Source: Hyphomicrobiales bacterium
GTDB lineage: Bacteria > Pseudomonadota > Alphaproteobacteria > Rhizobiales > Rhizobiaceae
NCBI GenBank assembly: GCA_002709005.1
Contig: PAPH01000022.1
Coordinates: 89,753-153,752 of the forward strand
Direction: 5' to 3'
DNA length: 64,000 bases
The translations under genes and the position numbers were made by a program. Within the stretch, counting starts at the first letter, position 1; each line of letters opens with the position of its first letter. Shown here piece by piece: positions 27,984 through 35,829 of the stretch. The notes beneath the pieces are model-generated. The model was given only the letters and a program-made list of their open reading frames with translations, ran no database searches and had not been told where the DNA came from.

Positions 27984-28999
27984 AGGACATGCATGACATG
28001 AACACGTCTCTGCTGGAGGTCGCCAATCTCTCGGTGACCCTCCATACGGCCAAGACCAGCGTCCAGCCGGTCGACAATGTCAGCTACTCGGTCAAAGCGG
28101 GGGAGGTGCTCGCCATCGTCGGAGAGAGCGGAAGCGGCAAGACCATCATGAACATGGCGCCGCTCGGGCTCCTGCCGGCGGGTGTCGATTCCGAGATGTC
28201 CGGCAGCGTCCGTTTCGAGGGGCAGGATCTCCTGTCCGCGGGCAACGGCAAGCTCCGCCAGGTGCGCGGCGGCGAGATCGGGGTGATCTTCCAGGATCCG
28301 TTGAGCGCTCTCAACCCGGTGCGCCGGATCGGTCGGCAGATCGCCGAGATATCCGAACGTCATCTGGGATTGACGACGAAGCAGGCCGAAAAGAAGGTGG
28401 CCGAATTGCTGGCGCTCGTCGGCCTGCCCGATCCGCTCAGTCGCATGCAGCAGTTCCCGCACGAATTGTCCGGGGGCATGCGCCAGCGCGTCGGCATCGC
28501 CATGAGCCTTGCCGGGGAGCCTAAGCTCCTCATCGCCGACGAACCCACGACCGCGCTCGATGTCACCGTGCAGGCGCAGATCGTGGAATTGCTCAAGGAT
28601 CTGCAGAAGCGGCTGCGCATGGCGATCGTGGTCATCACCCACGATTTCGGCGTCGTCTCGGGCATGGCGAACAAGGTGGCGGTCATGTATGCCGGCCGGC
28701 TTTCCGAACTGGGGTCCGTGGATGACGTTCTGCTCGATCCGGTCCATCCCTACACGCGCGGCCTTCTGAAATCCGTCCCGTCGCTCGACTCCGAGATCGG
28801 GTCGGAATTCATCGGATTGCCGGGCCATCCTCCGGACCTGTCGCGCCGCATCGACGGCTGCCCCTTCGCGCCGCGCTGTTTCGCGGCGCTCGAAAGCTGC
28901 CGCGAGCACCGGCCGCCGCTCCTGCCCGTTCCCCATTCCGCCGCGGCCCGCGTCGTCGCATGCCCGGTGGTTCTCAATTCCCATGCCGAGGCTGTTTGA
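27980..28999 (+). CDS. ABC ATP-binding protein, DppD/OppD type
   Basis: 339 residues starting at the ATG at 27980 that overlaps the permease stop. Walker A is GESGSGKTI near residue 46; the signature is LSGGMRQRVGIAMSLA and Walker B is LLIADEPTTALD. The C-terminal oligopeptide-transporter extension has Cys residues in CPFAPRCF and CREHRPP, which in this family bind a [4Fe-4S] cluster. One of two ATPases of the importer. Confidence 0.92.
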   Translation: MKDMHDMNTSLLEVANLSVTLHTAKTSVQPVDNVSYSVKAGEVLAIVGESGSGKTIMNMAPLGLLPAGVDSEMSGSVRFEGQDLLSAGNGKLRQVRGGEIGVIFQDPLSALNPVRRIGRQIAEISERHLGLTTKQAEKKVAELLALVGLPDPLSRMQQFPHELSGGMRQRVGIAMSLAGEPKLLIADEPTTALDVTVQAQIVELLKDLQKRLRMAIVVITHDFGVVSGMANKVAVMYAGRLSELGSVDDVLLDPVHPYTRGLLKSVPSLDSEIGSEFIGLPGHPPDLSRRIDGCPFAPRCFAALESCREHRPPLLPVPHSAAARVVACPVVLNSHAEAV

Positions 29000-29973
29000 T
29001 GACGGACCCTCTTTTGAACATCGTCGACTTGAAGACCTATTTCCGCGACACTAGGACCGGCCAGAACATCAAGGCCTGCGACGGAATTTCGCTCGACATC
29101 AACGAGGGCGAGATCGTCGGTCTCGTCGGTGAATCCGGCTGCGGAAAGTCGACTCTCGGGCGCACGCTCGTCGGTCTCGAAGACGCCAGCGGAGGGGAAA
29201 TCCGCTATGGCGGAGAAAACCTTCTCACCATGCATGGGCGCAAGCTGCACACCACCCGCAGGAAGATCCAGTACGTCTTCCAGGATCCGCTTTCCTCGCT
29301 CAGCGGGCGGATGACGATCGGCCAGGCCATCGAGGAAGCGCTGATCATCAACGGCGAACGCAATGCGGCGGCGAGGCGCGCGCGCGTCGTCGAGCTTCTG
29401 GAGGCGGTGAGCCTGCCGGACCAGATCGCCGAGCGCTATCCGCGCGAGATGTCGGGCGGGCAGCGCCAGCGTGCCTGCATCGCGCGGTCGCTCGCTGCCG
29501 ATCCCAAGGTGCTGATCTGCGACGAACCGGTGAGCTCGCTCGACGTGTCGATCCGCGCGCAGGTGATGAACCTGTTCCTGAAGCTGCGCGACGAATTCGG
29601 CTTGGCCTGCCTTCTGATCGCCCACGATCTGGCGATCGTGCGTCAGGCGGCGAGCCGGGTCTATGTCATGTATCTCGGCCGGATCATGGAGGAGGGGGAA
29701 AGCAGGGCGCTCTACGGCAATCCCGCCCATCCCTACACCCAGGCCCTGCTCAGCGCCGTGCCGTCCACCAATCCGGTGGAGGAGCGCGACCGCCAGCGGA
29801 TCCTTCTCAAAGGCGATGTGCCGAGCCCGATCAACCCGCCGAGCGGGTGCCGCTTCCGCGGCAGGTGCCCGATCGCGCAGCCGGTCTGCGAAACGCCTCC
29901 GCCGACGATCGCGGTCGATCAGTTTCACGTCGCGGCTTGTCATTTTCCCGGAAAACTGGCGCTCGCAGGCTAG
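28999..29973 (+). CDS. ABC ATP-binding protein, DppF/OppF type
   Basis: 324 residues; start at the ATG at 28999, sharing one base with the preceding TGA. Walker A GESGCGKST, signature MSGGQRQRACIARSLA (with Met for Leu), and Walker B VLICDEPVSSLD. The C-terminus has the paired Cys segment CRFRGRCPIAQPVCE. Completes the five-gene importer. After a 106-bp gap the opine-oxidase-like genes follow on the same strand, so co-transcription is likely. Confidence 0.92.
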   Translation: MTDPLLNIVDLKTYFRDTRTGQNIKACDGISLDINEGEIVGLVGESGCGKSTLGRTLVGLEDASGGEIRYGGENLLTMHGRKLHTTRRKIQYVFQDPLSSLSGRMTIGQAIEEALIINGERNAAARRARVVELLEAVSLPDQIAERYPREMSGGQRQRACIARSLAADPKVLICDEPVSSLDVSIRAQVMNLFLKLRDEFGLACLLIAHDLAIVRQAASRVYVMYLGRIMEEGESRALYGNPAHPYTQALLSAVPSTNPVEERDRQRILLKGDVPSPINPPSGCRFRGRCPIAQPVCETPPPTIAVDQFHVAACHFPGKLALAG

Positions 29974-30079
29974 TTTTTGCGGTGACCCAGGCCGTGCCTC
30001 CGAAGTTCATAACCGGGCAGGACAACGGGTTGTTTGTCAGGAATTATTTCTTGGAATCAACTTTCGATACATTCCGGCC

Positions 30080-30367
30080 ATGACCAAGCCAATTCCATTC
30101 AGATCGCTGCAAACAGGCGGCGAGACTGTCTCCCTGCTCATCGACGGCAAACGGACCGACGCCCCCGTGGGGGTGTCGGTCTCAGCCCTTCTTCTTCGCG
30201 AGGGCCGTGGCAGCCGCGTCCATGTGAAAGGCGGCGATCGGGCGCCTTACTGCATGATGGGCGTGTGTTTTGAATGCCTCGTCACCATCAATGGAGAGCG
30301 CAACCGGCAAGGCTGCCTCGTCACCGTGGCCGAAGGCATGGAAATAGAGGTTCAGGACCATGTCTGA
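30080..30367 (+). CDS. Small [2Fe-2S] subunit of an opine oxidase / HcnABC-like dehydrogenase
   Basis: 95 residues; the long open frame upstream is ATPase sequence, so I start at the ATG at 30080. Four cysteines in a plant-ferredoxin-like pattern, C58-x4-C63-x2-C66-x12-C79, within PYCMMGVCFECLVTING. This is the HcnA-type subunit that relays electrons between the two flavoprotein subunits encoded next. It overlaps the following gene by 8 bp. Confidence 0.87.
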   Translation: MTKPIPFRSLQTGGETVSLLIDGKRTDAPVGVSVSALLLREGRGSRVHVKGGDRAPYCMMGVCFECLVTINGERNRQGCLVTVAEGMEIEVQDHV

Positions 30368-31727
30368 CCTCGATCTCCTCATCATCGGCGCAGGGTCCGC
30401 CGGCATGGCCGCAGCGGTGACGGCCGCCGCACGCGGTCTGAGCGTCGAAGTTATCGAGGAGCGCGCTTCGGCCGGTGGCAACCTTCATCATCAGGGCAAC
30501 CGCGAAGCCGGGGAGAGGGCGGCGCCTCATGCGCCGGACCATGCACGCGGCAAGGAATTGCGGGCGCGGTTCGAGCGAAGCGGCGCCACGCTGACTAACG
30601 GCACCTTTCCTTGGCGGATCGAGCCCGATGGCAGTGTGGCTCTCGCCGGCGAGGCGAGGGATACGCGAAGCCCGAAATTCACGCTGATCGCGACCGGCGC
30701 GATGGAGCGCCCGGTGGCCTTTCCGGGCTGGACGCTGCCCGGGGTCATGGGTGCGGGTGCCGCGCAGCTTTTGCTCAAGGGGTCGGGTATCGTGCCGAGC
30801 GGAAAAATCGTTCTCGCCGGCGCCGGTCCGCTTCTTTATCTGGTCGCCTGGCAGCTTTTGCAGGTGGGAGCGACGCCCAGCGCGATCCTCGACTCGTCGA
30901 AAGTCGCAGACCGGTTCGCGGCCCTCCCGGCGCTTCTGGGGGTAAGGGACAGAGCCCTCGTCTTCCGCGGTCTCGCCATGTTGCGCGAGCTCCGCCGGGC
31001 CGGGGTGAAGTTCCACCGGGTCGAGAGCATCAGGGCGACCGGCGAGGCGAGCGTGGAAACAGTTGTCGCCGCGACCGCAAGCGGCCCCATCGACCTGCCG
31101 GCAGACGTCCTCCTCGTGCACGACGGGGTCATTCCCGCGACACAGCTTTCGCGTCTGGCGGGCTGCACCCATGTCTGGGACGAGACCCAGCAGGCGCACA
31201 AGCCCGTGACGGATGAGTGGGGCATGTCGTCATCGAGCGCGTTGTTCGTAGCCGGCGACTGCGGCGGTATCGGCGGCGGGAAGGCGGCCGAGGCCCGTGG
31301 TGCCATCGCGGCACTGGCGATCGCCGAAAAGCTCGGTCTCCTGAGTGCGGAGGAGCGGGACCGGAAGGCCGCGCCTCATCGCAAAAGCCTCGACGTCGAA
31401 CTGCGGCTCCGGCGTTTCCTCGATGCACTCTACCCGCCCCGGCTTTCGACAGCCGGTTTGGAGTATGAAGACACTGTTGTCTGCCGCTGCGAAAACGTCA
31501 CCGCGGGGCAGCTGAGGGAAGCGATCGCGGCAGGGGCCGACGGTCCGAGCAAGCTCAAGCCCTTTACCCGCGCCGGCATGGGACCCTGCCAGGGCCGCAT
31601 GTGCGGACCCAATCTCGTGAGGTTGCTGAACCAGGAGAAGGGTCTGCCCGAAACGGACCTCATGCTCAATATCCGCGCGCCACTGAAGCCGGTGTCGCTC
31701 GGTGAAATTGCGGGGCTTGAACAATGA
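30360..31727 (+). CDS. FAD/NAD(P)-binding subunit, opine oxidase subunit A / HcnB-like
   Basis: 455 residues. An N-terminal dinucleotide-binding fold LIIGAGSAGMAAAVTAAARG binds FAD, a second GxGxxG-like segment (LAGAGPLLYLV) is near residue 158, and the C-terminus has a BFD-like Cys set (CRCENVTAGQLREAI, then GPCQGRMCGP). This layout is shared by HcnB, octopine/nopaline oxidase subunit A and D-hydroxyproline dehydrogenase subunits. It works with the [2Fe-2S] protein and the DAO-type subunit, oxidising an amine to an imine. Which substrate cannot be decided from the sequence. Confidence 0.88.
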   Translation: MSDLDLLIIGAGSAGMAAAVTAAARGLSVEVIEERASAGGNLHHQGNREAGERAAPHAPDHARGKELRARFERSGATLTNGTFPWRIEPDGSVALAGEARDTRSPKFTLIATGAMERPVAFPGWTLPGVMGAGAAQLLLKGSGIVPSGKIVLAGAGPLLYLVAWQLLQVGATPSAILDSSKVADRFAALPALLGVRDRALVFRGLAMLRELRRAGVKFHRVESIRATGEASVETVVAATASGPIDLPADVLLVHDGVIPATQLSRLAGCTHVWDETQQAHKPVTDEWGMSSSSALFVAGDCGGIGGGKAAEARGAIAALAIAEKLGLLSAEERDRKAAPHRKSLDVELRLRRFLDALYPPRLSTAGLEYEDTVVCRCENVTAGQLREAIAAGADGPSKLKPFTRAGMGPCQGRMCGPNLVRLLNQEKGLPETDLMLNIRAPLKPVSLGEIAGLEQ

Positions 31728-32827
31728 CCGGATCAACGAGGGAAACCGGCTTTGCGGTCATCGGCGGCGGCATCGTCGGCGCTTCGGTGGCCTATGGCCT
31801 GGCAAAGGCCAGGGAAGACGTGCTGCTCTTCGACGAGGGTGACAAGGCGTTTCGCGCCAGCAACGGCAATTTCGGCCTTGTCTGGGTTCAGGCGAAAGGC
31901 GGCATGTTGCCCGCCTATGCACCTTGGGCGTTGCGCGCGCGCCATGAATGGAGCGACTTTCATTCCGAACTTCTCGAAGCGACCGGGATCGATGTCGAGC
32001 CCGAACTCGATGGCGGCCTGTTCATCTGCTTCACCGAGGAGGAACTGGCCGAGCGCAAGGCGTTGCTCGACCGCCTGTCACCCTTTGCTCCGGATTTCGA
32101 CTACGAGGTTCTGCCGCTTGCCCAGGCGCGGAAGCATCTCAGGCATCTCACCGGGGTGGCCGGGGCGACTTGGTCGCAGCTCGACGGCGCCTGCAACCCG
32201 ATGAAGCTTCTGCGTGCGCTTCTGGAAGGCACCCAAAAGGCGGGAGGCATGTTGCTGACGGGCGGCAAGGTGACGGCCCTCGCGCAGCAATCCGGCGGCT
32301 GGAAGCTGGACACCCCCGAGGGCACGGTACTTGCCGAGAAGGTGGTGTTCGCCGCAGGTCTTGGCAACAAGGCGCTGTGCGCCGAGATTGGCTTCGATCT
32401 GCCGGTCAAGCCGGTTCGCGGCCAGATCCTCGTCTCCGAGCGCCATCCGCGCATGATCGAATATCCGACCGAACTCGTGCGCCAGACGAAGGACGGAACC
32501 TTCATGATGGGCGGAAGCTGGGAGGATGTCGGCTTCGACACCGGCAATACGCTCGCCGCCATCCGCCGCATCGCCTCCAACGGGGTGAAGGCGTTCCCCT
32601 TCCTCAAGGATGTCAAGCTCGTTCGTTCCTGGGGCGCGTTGCGGATCATGGCGCCGGACATGGCCCCGGTCTACGACGAACTGGCGCCCGGCGCCTTCCT
32701 GGTGACCTGCCATTCCGGCGTCTCGCTGGCCGCCATCCATTCGCGCCAGATCGCCGACTGGATACGGGCCGGGACGCTGAGGCAGGAAGCCGCCGATTTC
32801 ACCGCCCGGCGGTTCGCCGCGAACTGA
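31724..32827 (+). CDS. DAO-type FAD subunit, opine oxidase subunit B / HcnC-like
   Basis: 367 residues of the D-amino-acid oxidase/glycine oxidase superfamily: FAD fold AVIGGGIVGASVAYGLAKA at the N-terminus and the second FAD segment VTCHSGVSLAAIHSR near the C-terminus. In this enzyme group it carries the amine-oxidising site. It overlaps the A subunit by 4 bp and is followed by a strong bidirectional terminator, so the transcript probably ends here. Cleavage of an opine, a D-amino acid or a cyclic imino acid are all possible. Confidence 0.88.
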   Translation: MTGSTRETGFAVIGGGIVGASVAYGLAKAREDVLLFDEGDKAFRASNGNFGLVWVQAKGGMLPAYAPWALRARHEWSDFHSELLEATGIDVEPELDGGLFICFTEEELAERKALLDRLSPFAPDFDYEVLPLAQARKHLRHLTGVAGATWSQLDGACNPMKLLRALLEGTQKAGGMLLTGGKVTALAQQSGGWKLDTPEGTVLAEKVVFAAGLGNKALCAEIGFDLPVKPVRGQILVSERHPRMIEYPTELVRQTKDGTFMMGGSWEDVGFDTGNTLAAIRRIASNGVKAFPFLKDVKLVRSWGALRIMAPDMAPVYDELAPGAFLVTCHSGVSLAAIHSRQIADWIRAGTLRQEAADFTARRFAAN

Positions 32828-32845
32828 CGGGACCGGCCTTGCGGA

Positions 32846-32878
32846 AAAGCCCCGCTGCAGACCCTGCAGCGGGGCTTT
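32846..32878. terminator. Bidirectional terminator between the oxidase operon and ridA
   Basis: Perfect 15-bp stem AAAGCCCCGCTGCAG / CTGCAGCGGGGCTTT with an ACC loop. The stem ends in A/T runs on both sides, so it can serve both the + strand oxidase operon and the - strand RidA/DAO operon. Confidence 0.85.
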
Positions 32879-32918
32879 CCTTGATGGGGTAGTGGTGGCC
32901 TTGATGGGGCAGTGGTGG
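32879..32918. repeat. Two tandem 20-bp copies, CCTTGATGGGG(T/C)AGTGGTGG
   Basis: Copy 1 is 32879-32898 and copy 2 is 32899-32918; they differ at one position. They fill the space between the terminator and the RidA stop codon. Probably a recent slippage duplication without function. Confidence 0.8.
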
Positions 32919-32927
32919 AGAGTCTGA

Positions 32928-33284
32928 CTAGACCGCGGCGACGATCTGCACCTCGATGAGGATTTCGGGCAACGCCATGCTCGACTGCACGGTCGCCCGG
33001 GCGGGTGGCGCGTCGGCATCGATCCAGTCGAGCCAGACCTCGTTCATGGCGTCGAAATCACTGATGTCCTTGAGCCAGATCTGGACATAGAGAAGCTGCG
33101 ACTTGTTGCTGCCGATGGAAGCGAGCAACGCGTCGGCCCTGGCGAGGATCTGCTCGGTCTGGCCTTTTATACCGACGCTCTTGTCGGCCGCCGTCAGGCC
33201 CGAGAGGTAGGCGGTGCCCTGGTGGACGACCACCCGGCTGAGCTTGGCGGTCTTTTCATATCGTTGGATCACGGGAGTGGTCAT
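32928..33284 (-). CDS. RidA-family enamine/imine deaminase
   Basis: 118 residues of the RidA/YjgF family. Conserved features include the N-terminal Tyr region and GTAYLSGLTA, the QTEQILARADALLASIGS helix and C-terminal PPARATVQ, where the Arg binds the carboxylate of the imine. It hydrolyses 2-imino acids to 2-oxoacids and ammonia. Amine-oxidising flavoenzymes release such imines, so its place beside two DAO-type oxidases is functionally coherent. It is transcribed after the DAO gene (47-bp gap). Confidence 0.9.
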   Translation of the reverse strand: MTTPVIQRYEKTAKLSRVVVHQGTAYLSGLTAADKSVGIKGQTEQILARADALLASIGSNKSQLLYVQIWLKDISDFDAMNEVWLDWIDADAPPARATVQSSMALPEILIEVQIVAAV

Positions 33285-33331
33285 TCGGGCAGTCTCTTCG
33301 CGTCTTGGTGTGTCAGATTGGGGTGTCGGGC

Positions 33332-34489
33332 TCAGCCCTCGACGGGCTGTTGGCCCAGCAGTTCGGCCGAGGCGCCATGGCTCGACGGTTCTGCGAAAAA
33401 GCGGTCCGGCGCGAAGGGATCGAGCGCCTTGTGGCGGCGATCAACAACGATCTCGTCGGCGAGCGCCTTGCCGAGATAAGGCGCGAGCGTCACGCCGCTG
33501 TGGGTGACCGCGACGTAATAGTTGGCGAGATCGGGCATGGCGCCGACGCAGGGAAAGCCGTCCTTCGGCATCGGTCGATAGGTTGTGCGGACCGCCTCGA
33601 TCCGTACGCCTTCGAGAACCGGCATGATCTTCCGCGTGACGTCGAGAAGTTCCTGGGCTTCCGGACCGTCAGCCTCAAGCGACTTCGCCTCGTCGAAGCG
33701 CTTCTCGATGGACGCCTTCTGGATCATAAGGCGACCCGCCCCGTCCGGACGGACGTTGAGGTCGTCGGCGTGCAACTGGCTGCGCAGCGTCGTGGCCACC
33801 GGCGGGGTGAAGGCCAGGATGCCGACCGTGGGAGCCAGCGGCACTTTCTCGACGCCGAGATCGGCATCGGCCTGGCTGCCGGTACAGTTGATCACATAGT
33901 CGGCCTTGATCCTTTCGCCGCCGGCGGTGTGAACCGCTTCGACGCGGGAGCCCTTGGTTTCGACGCGGGTGATCGGGGTATGGGAGCGAATGGTCGCGTC
34001 ATGGCGGCGTCCGGCTTCCCGCAAGAGCCAGGCGGAATAGATCATCGGGTCCACCCAGCCTTCCTCGGGATAGTAGGCGATCGGATAGGCGCCGATCTCG
34101 CCGATATCGAGGTCCGGTTCCATTTCTGCGAGCTTGCGCGGGTCGAGCCACTCGACGCCGTAGCCCCAGTCGCTCATCTGCTGAAAATTGCCCCGCTGCC
34201 ACTCCTGGCCTTCCTGCGTGGTCCGCCATTCCAGACTGCCGGTCTGCCAGAGCCAGGGAGAACCGCCGAAATCCCGGCGCAATTCGATGTGGGCGCGCAT
34301 GCCTGCAACGTTGAGCGCGAAATAGGAGCGTGGGTTCTTGCTGGTGGCATTGGTCCAGGAGAAGCTGGTGGCGGACGCCTTGCCGCCGATGTTGCCGGCA
34401 TCGAAGACCGTGACTTTCGCCCCCGCCTTTGCGCATTCATAGGCGATTGAGCTTCCGATCATTCCTGATCCGATGACGACGACATGCAT
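33332..34489 (-). CDS. FAD-dependent amine/D-amino-acid oxidoreductase (DAO family)
   Basis: 385 residues. The start is the ATG at 34489, preceded by GGAGGCAAAAC; an in-frame upstream ATG at 34507 lacks such a site. N-terminal FAD fold HVVVIGSGMIGSSIAYECAKAG and a C-terminal THSGVTLAPYLGKALADEI segment define the DAO superfamily. It resembles 'FAD-binding oxidoreductase' proteins near opine and D-amino acid genes. It would oxidise a secondary or primary amine to an imine, taken up by RidA. It is divergent from the ornithine-cyclodeaminase-family gene across a palindrome-rich spacer. Confidence 0.9.
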   Translation of the reverse strand: MHVVVIGSGMIGSSIAYECAKAGAKVTVFDAGNIGGKASATSFSWTNATSKNPRSYFALNVAGMRAHIELRRDFGGSPWLWQTGSLEWRTTQEGQEWQRGNFQQMSDWGYGVEWLDPRKLAEMEPDLDIGEIGAYPIAYYPEEGWVDPMIYSAWLLREAGRRHDATIRSHTPITRVETKGSRVEAVHTAGGERIKADYVINCTGSQADADLGVEKVPLAPTVGILAFTPPVATTLRSQLHADDLNVRPDGAGRLMIQKASIEKRFDEAKSLEADGPEAQELLDVTRKIMPVLEGVRIEAVRTTYRPMPKDGFPCVGAMPDLANYYVAVTHSGVTLAPYLGKALADEIVVDRRHKALDPFAPDRFFAEPSSHGASAELLGQQPVEG

Positions 34490-34624
34490 GTTTTGCCTCC
34501 AATGCACTTAGTATCCTCGTGCCGCTCCTGCCGCAGGTAAGCCCCTGGCGGCGGCGGATTTCGAGCTTTCGGATCATGTGCTGCGAAGGAGGATGCGGGG
34601 TCAAACAACCCGAAGGGGGGCGCT

Positions 34625-34646
34625 GCCTTGATAAAGTTATCAAGGC
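34625..34646. promoter_or_regulatory. Perfect 22-bp palindrome, operator candidate
   Basis: Arms GCCTTGATAA and TTATCAAGGC separated by AG. Its TTATCAAG core recurs at 34724-34731. The even symmetry does not fit the T-N11-A LysR pattern, so a different regulator (for example GntR or another dimeric repressor) is likely. No such regulator is encoded directly alongside. Confidence 0.65.
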
Positions 34647-34740
34647 CGTTCGAGCCCTCTGACGCGGGAGAATGACATCTCGGCCCCTACCATGAACGGG
34701 CACGGACAGATGCTGTCCATGGGTTATCAAGTTTGCGGCC

Positions 34741-34777
34741 TGTCCCGGGCCTTCGAGTGATATCGAAGGCAGGGACA
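34741..34777 (+). promoter_or_regulatory. Leader hairpin directly before the OCD-family ribosome site
   Basis: TGTCCC (34741-34746) pairs with GGGACA (34772-34777), and GCCTTCGA (34749-34756) with TCGAAGGC (34763-34770), around GTGATA; two bases bulge on the left and one on the right. AAGGAG begins one base later at 34779. The fold could mask or present the ribosome site, or the dyad could be an operator. Confidence 0.5.
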
Positions 34778-34800
34778 CAAGGAGATTGCCACTGCCCGCC

Positions 34801-35829
34801 ATGACAGAACTGCCAAAAGACGGAAGCGCCGGGCTGCTCGTTCTGGGCGGCCGCGACATCGCCGGCATCACCGACGTGGCGGAACTTATCGGCGTGGCGC
34901 GCGAGGCGCTGCGCAAGACGTCGGATCTCACCGCCGTCCAGGACGTCCGCCGGGTTCTCGATCTTGAGGAGCCGGGCGGCGCCTGCCTGTCGGTCATGTA
35001 TGCCGCCATTGCGGACCTGCCGCTTTTCGGCGCCAAGGTGCTCTCCGTCCTTCCGCAGAATTTCGCCCGCGGCCTGCCCTCCCATCGCGGTGGCATCCTC
35101 CTGTTCGAACGCGACTGCGGCACCCCTGTCGCCATTGTCGACGGCGGCCAGACCACAGCCTGGCGCACCGCCGCCGCAAGTGCCGTCGCCACGCAATGCC
35201 TGTCACGCGAGAATTCGAGCGTGCTGACGCTCATGGGCTACGGCGAACAGGCCGAACGCCACGTTGTCGCGCTGTCCGCGATCCGTCCGATCCGGGAAAT
35301 CCGCGTCTGGGGCCGCGATCCGGAGAAGGCGGAAGCCTTCGCGGACAAACAGCGCGCGGCGGGGTTCGATGCGAAAGGCTGTGACGATGCGCAGACTGCT
35401 GTCGCGGGCGCCGATATCGTCTGCACGGTCACTTCGGCGCGAACCCCGATCCTCTCGGGCGAATGGCTGACGCCCGGAACCCATGTCAACGCGGTGGGCG
35501 CGAGCGTGCCGAGCATTCGCGAACTTGACGATGCCTGCGTGACGCGAAGCGGCATCTGGGTCGACTACATGCCGATGGCCCTGACCTCGGCGGGCGAGAT
35601 CGTCGAAGCCATCCGCGACGGACTGATCTCGAAGGACCACCTGAAAGGTGAGATTGGCGCGGTGATCAACGGCGCCATTCCGGGCCGCACGTCGGATGAC
35701 CAGATCACGCTCTACCGTTCTCTTGGCGTACCCGCGCAGGACATCGAGTTCGCCAATTTCTTCTATGCCGTCGCCAGGTCTAAAGGCTTGGGCGCGACGG
35801 TTCCCTTCGAGGATCTGAACCATGCTTGA
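34801..35829 (+). CDS. Ornithine cyclodeaminase / mu-crystallin family protein, first copy
   Basis: 342 residues if started at the ATG at 34801. AAGGAG (34779-34784) is 16 bases from it, while in-frame CTG (34792) is closer and TTG (34786) is nearly adjacent, so the start is uncertain. The Rossmann motif is MGYGEQAERH near residue 144; FGAKVLSV and AWRTAAASAVA carry the conserved Lys and Arg. The family includes ornithine cyclodeaminase, alanine dehydrogenase and ketimine reductases, all acting on amino acid/imine pairs with NAD(P). In opine regions such genes process released ornithine. The substrate is not determined. It overlaps the aminotransferase gene by 8 bp. Confidence 0.85.
   Translation: MTELPKDGSAGLLVLGGRDIAGITDVAELIGVAREALRKTSDLTAVQDVRRVLDLEEPGGACLSVMYAAIADLPLFGAKVLSVLPQNFARGLPSHRGGILLFERDCGTPVAIVDGGQTTAWRTAAASAVATQCLSRENSSVLTLMGYGEQAERHVVALSAIRPIREIRVWGRDPEKAEAFADKQRAAGFDAKGCDDAQTAVAGADIVCTVTSARTPILSGEWLTPGTHVNAVGASVPSIRELDDACVTRSGIWVDYMPMALTSAGEIVEAIRDGLISKDHLKGEIGAVINGAIPGRTSDDQITLYRSLGVPAQDIEFANFFYAVARSKGLGATVPFEDLNHA

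Larger units (their letters stand above)
34490..34800. other. 311-bp divergent control region with four dyads
   Basis: Non-coding spacer between the DAO gene (-) and the OCD-family gene (+). It contains a 22-bp palindrome (34625-34646), a 15-bp dyad GGACAG-ATG-CTGTCC (34704-34718), a second TTATCAAG half-site (34724-34731) that repeats the right arm of the first palindrome, and a long hairpin (34741-34777). I see no further gene. Confidence 0.7.

Noticed and set aside
29663..30367. 234-residue version of the [2Fe-2S] subunit
   Set aside because: The first 139 residues are an alternative reading of the DppF-type ATPase; the real start is the ATG at 30080, giving the normal 95-residue family length.
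30080..32827. Hydrogen cyanide synthase hcnABC
   Set aside because: The subunit layout fits, but so do opine oxidase and hydroxyproline dehydrogenase; the peptide importer upstream and RidA/OCD neighbours favour amine catabolism. Cyanide synthesis is not excluded.
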